Assembly: GCA_943736015.1 (NCBI GenBank)
Contig: OX031063.1
Coordinates: forward strand, 33,882,172-33,946,171
Length of the DNA: 64,000 bases
DNA from: Tridacna crocea
Lineage: Eukaryota; Mollusca; Bivalvia; Cardiida; Cardiidae
Direction of reading: 5' to 3'
Shown here: one piece after another, positions 37,001 through 46,000 of the stretch
Layout: every line of letters begins with the position of its first letter
Numbering within the stretch: the stretch's first letter is position 1
The notes under the pieces: model-generated
Database searches by the model: none
Seen by the model: only the letters and a program-made list of their open reading frames with translations
Told to the model about the DNA's origin: nothing
Translations under genes and position numbers: made by a program

Positions 37001-40000
37001 AAATTACCAATAGTCTTTCGGATGAGACATTAAACTGAGGTCCCGTGTGACAGTGCTATATGCAGAGCACTTAAAGGACCAGGCGAAGCTCTCAGTAAGT
37101 TTCTACCTGTATCCTTGCACTATCCCCCATAACAACTAACTGTCTTCTGGAGGTGTCGCTCAGATGGGTAACCGGTAGCGACGATAAATAAATGCAAATA
37201 ACCAACCATTCTCTGTGAAAAAGGATGTTCAATGAATATGCAAAAAACTATCATCCCAGATCAGCCTTTGAAGTCTAACCTTCTCTGCATCACACTTTCT
37301 CTACCTTACTGCATCATCAACACAAATGTGGCTCTGCTCTGTAAATGAATAATATACAGGTAAATGAAATGAGCTATTCCCTCTGAAAAGGGAGTTAATG
37401 TATCTGCAGAAAGTATTGATTTAGATCAGCCTATGCAGTCCTTTCAGGCTGACTTGAGTTGAAACTTGTGGCTTTATGTGTAGTTAATTTTTTATAATTT
37501 TTTCATCATGAAGGTTCTAGTATACATGAACTTCTTGTTAGGTTGCATTATTATATCCCCGCAAAACGAGTGTTTTTGGGGGTGTACTGGAATCAGCTTC
37601 CCTGTTTATGTGTCCATCTGTGTGTCCGTCTGTCGGCGAAACACAAGTAAATTGCCTGTTTCTGTCAAAGCACTGGCGGAGGTATTTTAAAAGTCACATT
37701 CAGTGCCAGCTCTGGTATTTATTCTAACCCTTTCAGTTCCATGAATGGAAAATGGCTTTAACCCTTTACTATACAACCCTGACTTTTGACTATTCCGAGA
37801 AGAAAGCCTTCTGAAAACATTGTGGGAAAAGAAGAAAATGCTGGTAATCATTTTCTCTTTTTTCCACAATGTTTTCAAATGGATTCTTTCTCAGGGTCAT
37901 TAAACATTGGGATTGTGTTGTAAAGATATAACAGAGGTGAAATTTATAGATTTAGCACAGAAAGAGATTAAATGAATTTTATCATCACCTTATTTTTCAG
38001 GAGGGGTTTAGAGTTACTGGTATCACCCAATGGCTGGGTAGACAAAACCATGAACATTGGAATAAAAGGAATGTTTGAACTCATCAGAAGAGGGTAGGTA
38101 TCTTTCTGTTATTTATAGAAGGAGTCTGCAACCAAGACTTTCCAGAGAAAGTAATATTTTGCCTTAACCCTTTTTCAAACGACAAAATTTAGGCTGGTCC
38201 AAACTGAAAGCATTTGCAGATGACAATATAAACATAACTCAAAAATTGAAATTTGTTTCTAGCAGGGTAAAAAACATTGTGGGAAAAGGAGAAAATGCTG
38301 GTTACCAGCATTTTCTCCTTTTCCCACAATGTTTTCAAAAGACTTCTATCTCAGGGTCTTGTATGGTAGTGGATTAAAGAGGCAAACTTACCAGCTTTTT
38401 TCAGTCTAGAAATAAGACCTAGATACTTTCAATAGTCAGTATCATTTTTGTCAAGAATGTATGAGCAAAATAGTTTGTACAGATCAAAGATCAGACTGCA
38501 TGTTTTATGCTGTTTTATCTTGATCTACACTAGCTGCAGGGCTAAGTATAGTAGTGAGAAACACACTTCAATGGTTGATTCATCCTTTACCAAGTGATCT
38601 ATATATGTCTACAGCCTGGAGTAAGAAAGGCATTGAAAACATTGTGGAAAAGGATGAAATGCTGATCATTATGTTAAAACCAGTATTTTCTCCCTCAAAC
38701 CTCTTTTCTGCTCCCCTCCCCCACCAAATAGTTTGAAATATTGTCAGAAAAGGAGAAAATACTAGCTACCAACATTTTATCTTTTCCTACTATTGTGTTT
38801 CTATCATTTCACAGACGGTGATCACTTTTTCAGCCACATTTAACTCTTTACCAAATGACAAAATTTTGGACTCTAGCAGATTGAAAGCATTTGCATACGA
38901 CAAAATTATTGTAGTGCTACAGGTTACTGTAAACTTTGATTCACAACAATGTTGGAATAGGAGAAAATGCTGGTTTTCAGCATTTTCTCCTTTTCCGACA
39001 ATGTTTTCAAAAGTCTTCTCTTCAGGGTTGTTAAAGCTCCAGATTGTGTGGTAAGAGTCAATTTTTTGGCTGCAAATAATTTCAATTCAGTTGAGTTTTG
39101 GCTATTTTGTCAATTGTTAAGGAGTGAATTAAAGCAAGTGACAGAGAGATGGATTTCTTTTTTCAAAGGAGTTCTAAATGTGTAGAGTAAATGACAGTTT
39201 TTTTCCATGCAGCTATTTATGACATTTGTAACTTCATGTATTTCTTCAGAATCAACTTGTGGAGAATGGATGTACACGGAACCTTACCCGAGGATCTGAA
39301 AAGACGAAAGGTCTGATAAAGCTGTGCTTTATAGCATTATGATTCGATCTTCTTTCATAAAAAAAGGCCCTATACAGGCTAAATGTACATAGCTCTTGAA
39401 GTGCTATAAAACATCATTCATTTATTTTTCCCAAGTTTAACTCTTTTCCAAACGACAACATTTTGGACTAGTCCAAATTCAAAGCATTTGCAGATGACAA
39501 CATAAATGTAACCTGAAAACTGAAATTTGTATTGAGAAAGGTAGAAGACATTTTTGGAAAAGGTGAAAATGCTGGTTACAGCATTTTCACCTTTTCCAAC
39601 AATGTTTTCAAAGGCTTTCTTTGTCAGAATATTTGACATTATTGTTGATAACTGCAGATACATTCAGTAAGAACCCTTTACCAGATGACAAAATTTCAGC
39701 CTTGTCCAAATTGAAAGCATTTGCAGACAGCAATTTCATTGTGGCTCAAACAGCGCAAATTATCTTTGATAGGGTAGAAAACATTGTGGGGAAAGGAGAA
39801 AATGCTGGTTACCAGCATTTTCTCCCTTTCCCACAATGTTTTCAAACGGCTTCTTTTCCAGGAGCGTCAAAAGTTGGCATTATGTGGTAAAGGGTTAGAT
39901 AATGAATAAATGGACCCCTCCAGGCATGAATTTAACCTCTAGCACATTCATTTGCTTATGTAGATAATGTAGATCAAGATTAGAGTGCACTAAATGAGTA

Positions 40001-43000
40001 TTCTAATCCAAAATGGAGAGTAGGAGTTATTTCAGATGTGATATTGTGCTGCTTTGGTATTGCAAAACATAGAAAAAGCAATGCTTTTAATGTTGGCAAT
40101 TTCTAAAGTTTTTGTTGCCCTGTAAAAAGTTCAATGGCTTTATTGTCATGGCAACACAAAATCTGTAGGGATTGCTTCTGTAATTTCCACATTTCTCGAT
40201 ATTTAGTTTTTGCAATGAAAATACTGAAAAAAATATTTAAAAAAAATCTTCAGATTTTGTGATATCTTCTACATTTCTTAATTTCCTGTTTCATTCCAAA
40301 TGATTGTAGCTTTAATGTGACTCGGATTTCATATGATAAATCAACTCCTTCACAACTGAATAAATATATTACATCGTTTTAAAGGCTAAAAATACATTTT
40401 CCTCCACAAGACCAAGAGACGGCTTTGTCACAATCTAAAATATATCAGTGACGATGTAGATCAGAGATCTGCAGTCTGATCTTGATCTACAATGTCCAGA
40501 TGTGATCAGATGGTAAAGACATAGTTAACCCTTAGAGCTGCTAAAAGACTAACACAAATGCAACTCAAAGGTTGTTTTTGTCAAAATGGTGATGTGATAT
40601 GGGCAGTGTAGATCAGAGATCAGACTGCTGTACTGTGCTGTAAAATCTGATAGTGGTCTGTATCAAAGCTTGCTGCAAAATAAATAAATGTAATAAATAG
40701 CACTGTACAGTTTAAAGACTATGTTCCTTGACAGACATTTTACATTAACCCTTTCCCACATGACATATTTTGGACTCTTCCAAACTGAAAGAGTTGGCAG
40801 ACGACAATTTTACATTTGGAGAAAATGGTTGAAAGTTCTCGTGAAGGGTAGAAAACACTGGGGGAAAAGGAGATATTGCTCATTAGGAGCAATTTCTCCT
40901 TTTCCCACGGTGTTTTCAAAAGACTTTTACTGCAGACACGGCTTGTTTGGGAAAGAGTTAATCATTTTTCCTATATAAGTGATATTAGATAACATCATAT
41001 AAATATGATATGATTTTGAAGGCAAATATTTTCTTACTCTCTCGTTTCTTATACTACTCTTAGCAAAGGTCATTAAAGGTTTCAATTTGAGGGTGACTCT
41101 TGACCAAAGGACAAAATTTTAGACTGGTCCAAATTAAAAGGATTTGCATACTACATAAGTAATATTGGAATCTGGACAGGTAGAAAACGTCATGGGAAAA
41201 GACAAAAATGCTGGTTACCAGCATTTTCTCCTTTTCCCAAGATGTTTTCAAAAGGCTTCTTTTTCAGGATTGTGTTAACCAGAGATTGGTTTGGAAAGGG
41301 TAAAGACATTTTACATTAATCATTTTTTTCTTTATGAGAGGTGTTTGATAATATGATATAAATATAATGTGGTAGGTGAATCTTTTTCTTTTTACCCTTT
41401 ACTCAATAGATACTCATTTCTACACATTGCTTGTAGGAACCTTAGGAAATCATTGTGGCAAAAGGTGAAATTTCTCATGACGAGCAATTTCACCTTTTGC
41501 CACAATGTTTTCTATGCTATCAAAAGGTGTCATAATACACATAAAAAAACAGGTTCATCCTTGCTGTTATTTAGGGTCAATGGAGATACCATAAAAATGC
41601 CTTACGGGGTAAAGGGTTAACTTGTTTAGACTTGTCCAAATTGTTAACATTTTCTGAATGTCAGAGGACCATTTTACCTCATGATTTAGTTGGTTGTTAA
41701 ACAAAATGGCTTCATAATGATGTAATGTCTATTATGTCTATTGTGATATTATGTAATATGGAGATGTATGTTAACCTCTCATGCCAGAGCAAAAAAGATC
41801 TAGTTCTAATCATTATTAAGATTCGTAGAATTTTGATTTTTGAATCCCATAAGCTGAATATTGCTTAGAATGGACTTTAATCACATCCGCTAATCTTATT
41901 TATATTTTGGTCAAACTGTAATTTGAGTAGGGTTTCAAGCTAGTTTGGGTCCGAACTGACTGTTTAGTAATATCATTCCATGATATCTTATACCATTATA
42001 CTTTTACTATCCCTACGCGTTAACAAATGTGTTTTGATTTTGTACTATGTACTTGTATAGGGGCTGGTAGCCTATGAATGCAAAGAATATTAAAATGAGA
42101 ATTAGAGTCAAATTTGCATCCAAAAACAATTAAACATCAAGTACTAGTGAGATATTCAATATGAATTAATTAAGGTGCAATAAATGTATTAAAAAAAAAA
42201 AAGAAGACATTTTGGGAAAAAGAGAAAATGGTGGTTACCACAATGTTTTTCAAAAGGCTTTTTTTTTTCTAAGGTTGTTAGAAATCGGGATAGTGTGATA
42301 AATGGTTCTTAATTTTGTTTCATGTTTTACAGGTATATGACTCTAATGTACTGCCTGGCTACCACTTTAGAGATGATGCTTTGTTGTTGTATGAGGCAAT
42401 CAACAAATATGTCAAAAAATATGTAGACTTGTACTATGGTAAGTATTTTTTTTAAGGCTTTGGAAAAAGGAGGAATGGTAATTGCTCCTTTTACCGCAAC
42501 ATTTTCCATGTAAGTTAAAGAATACTTTTTTTATCTATCATTGATATTGTGATTATGCAGTGGTGCAACATGCCCAAATCTGTATTGTTGTTGCAATATT
42601 TCCAAGAGATAAAAGTCATTTATATTCATGAAGCAAATGAACCATAAATAAAGGATGGTTAAACCCACAAACCGTAAGTGAGCTGTTAAAATTTTACAGC
42701 TAGCATACTGTAGAACAGTATTAAAATATTTAACCCTTTCCCGAATGACAAAATTTTAGACCAGTACAAATTGAAAGCATTTGCAGATGACAAAATAAAC
42801 GTAACTCAAAAATTGAAATTTGTTTCCAGCTGGGTAGAAAACCAGCATGTTCTCCTTTTCCCACAATGTTTTCAAAAGGCTTCTGTCTCAGGGTTGTACA
42901 AACCAGGAATTGTTTGGTGAAGGGTTAAGTCCTGCATGTTTTAGTAAGTTTCTATAAAGTTTTCCTAATAATAAAGAGCATTTTTCCTGAAGTTTTATGG

Positions 43001-46000
43001 ACGTTTTTTCTATACTCTTAATTTACCAATAATTCATGTTAATTTCCTGACCCTACATGTGGTTCTACCAGGCAAATAGAAATGGTAAGTTTTTAACTGT
43101 TAATTAATTGTTATACAAAAACTCAATGTGAAAAGAATAAATGAGTTTTCCTGGTCTTTGAAAGAGTCTTGCTGTTTTACAGATTCAAGTGACAAGATCA
43201 CAGGAGACTGGGAAATACAAGGCTGGGCAGCTGAGCTTGTAAAGGAGAGAGAAAAAGGAGGCTGTGGCTTATTGGTATGATATAATGATACATGTACAGT
43301 TCAGCTTTTATTAAGTCATTACCCTGTGGAAAAAAAGGAAGCTTTTATTGAATCAGTTTACTATATGGATGAGTTACATACGTGTATCAAGTCTTGGTAC
43401 ACCGTCTTATTCTGATCTTCACTATCCACCAATTATAGACTCTTTTAACTCATTACCAAATGACAAAATTTTAGGCTTGTCCAAATTGAAAGCATTTGCA
43501 GACGACAAAATAAAAGTGATTGAAAATTTGAAATTTGTTTTGTAAAGGATAGATAACATTGCGGGAAAAGGAGAAAATGCTGGTTACCAGCATTTTCTCC
43601 TTTTCCCACTATGTTTTCTAAAGGCTTTCTCTCAGGAGTGTCAAAAGTAGGGATTGTGTGGTAATGGGTTAAAGATGAAAGCATGTGCAGATGAGGTATT
43701 GGAAATCAGAAAAAAAAAATACTGACATTCTTTGAAGGTTTAAAAAACATTGTGGGAAATCTGAGAAAACGTTGGTTACCAGCATTTTCTCCTTTTTCCA
43801 ACGATATTTTCTAAAGGTTTTTTCCTCCCCAGGGTGGATAAAGTAAGGGATTGTTTGGTAACATAATACTTGGAATACTTGAAATAGCTAATCACTTCTT
43901 GATTTCAATGCAGGGTGTTCCAGGAAATGGCAGTTTCACCTCAAAGGACCAACTATACATTGTTCTGACCAGTATCATCTACACCTGCAGTGTGGCCCAT
44001 GCATCAACTAACTTCCCCCAGTACGATGAATATGCTTTCCCACCCAACTACCCTGCCTTCATTACAGGAACGCCTCCAAAAGACAAGGTAACAAATGAAC
44101 GTTATGAGTGCATCGATGTTTGGTTGACCCATTACTAAAATTTCCTAGTTTTAAAAGCCCTATGAAAGTTGACCTTGAAAAACATTGGGGGAAAAAGGAG
44201 AAAATGCTGGTAACCAGCATTTTCTCCTTTTTCCCCCCACAATGTTTTTTAACAATTTATTAAAACCTTATTATTAGATTCACATTATTTGGCACCTGCA
44301 TATGCTAAATGACTTTGGATCAGCCTAAAATATGGTCATGTGGTAAAGAGTTTTAAAATCAATTCTGAGGTCCATTGATCCTGAAGAAGAGGGCTTGTTG
44401 AAATGCTGATTATCAGAATTTCTTCTTTTTCTCAAAATATTTTCATTTCTTTTTTTAAAAAAAAACTAGTCTGTGGTTTGAGCTACACATTATTTTTTTG
44501 TGCATATTCTCCTTTCATAACTTTGTTTTCTATCCTTTCAAAAAATACCCATAATTTCAGAGACATTTTATTAAGATACATGTACTAGCAGATGAAAAAT
44601 CATGTGTGCAACGGTTGTTAGATGAACCCAGGCCAACTCTACTTAAGGAGGTAATTAGACTCATAAGTTACATGTACTTGCTCTAGATCATTTACCTGTT
44701 ATATTTTCACAATGTAGACCCCACTAGAGGAGAGCCAGATTGTGAAATCCCTACCAGACAAACCTACAACCTTGGATGTGATGACAGTGACCAAAATACT
44801 CAGCCAGAGAGGAACAAAAAGTCTAGGGGACTTTGAAGTCCAGTACATTTTTGAACCAGAGGCTAGAAAGATTGTTGATGAGTATGTAGAATGTATTAAC
44901 CCTTAACTCTTTACCACACCATCTCTAATTTTAACAACCCTGAGAAAGAAAGGCCTTTAAAAATATTATGGGAAAAGGCTTAAGAAGAAAGCCTTTGAAA
45001 ACATTGTGGGAAAAGGAGAAAATGCTAGAAACCAGCATTTTCTTCTTGTCCGACAATGTTTTCTACCCTTTCCAAATCAAATTTCAATTCTCATTCACAT
45101 TGATTTTATTTTGTCGACTGCAAATGATTTAAATTTGGATTAGTCCAAAATTTTGTCATTTGGTAAAGAGTTAATCTGCCAAGCATGACTCTGTCATCTT
45201 TTGTGGACAGTGCAGATCAACATCAGACTCCATAAAATATGTAGTGTGATCTTGGATCTGCAGTGTTTGATATGGAGATATTTTTCCTAAAAAAAAAAAA
45301 ATAGATTAAAAGTAGTATTATTCAGGGATTTACCATAAGACTGAAAGTTCCATGTAACTAGGATAAGTGTTAAGCCTTATCAACATGAAAGTGTGCACAA
45401 TGTTTTTGAAAGCTATAAACTTCAGGTCCTAAACTGTTTACTATAATATCCCTAGGAAATTTTTGAAAACAATATTGAAAAAAAAATAAAGACTTTTGTG
45501 ACCAACATTTTCTTTTCTTTTACGAAATTGATTTTACCCTACCTGGTATGAATCCGTTCTATTTTTGTCACATCTAATTTGTAGTCTGCAGATTCACATA
45601 CAGTATAACCTGTATTCAGAGACCACCCAAGGGAAGTAATAAAAGTGGACTTTTACAGCAGGTGGTCTTTAAATGCAAGTCATATTCGGTAGATTTAAGA
45701 AGGGATGTAGTATCAGAATAGTAGTCTCCTATAGAAGTAGATTGTTTAATGCAGGTGGTCTCTAACACAGGTTTAACTGTACTTGGACCAGCTCAAAAAT
45801 ATATTGACAGGTGAAGAGTAAGAAAGTTTAATTCAGTGGATCAATTTGTTTCATTTACCTCTATTCTCGTAAACAGGTATGAACATCAGTCTTTTGAAGC
45901 CAACTATGAATAAGAAGTTGTAACAATTTTTTTGTGTAGGATTTATTAAAAATACCTAAGATTTTTTACAAGTTTAACCCATTACCACAGAATCTCTACT

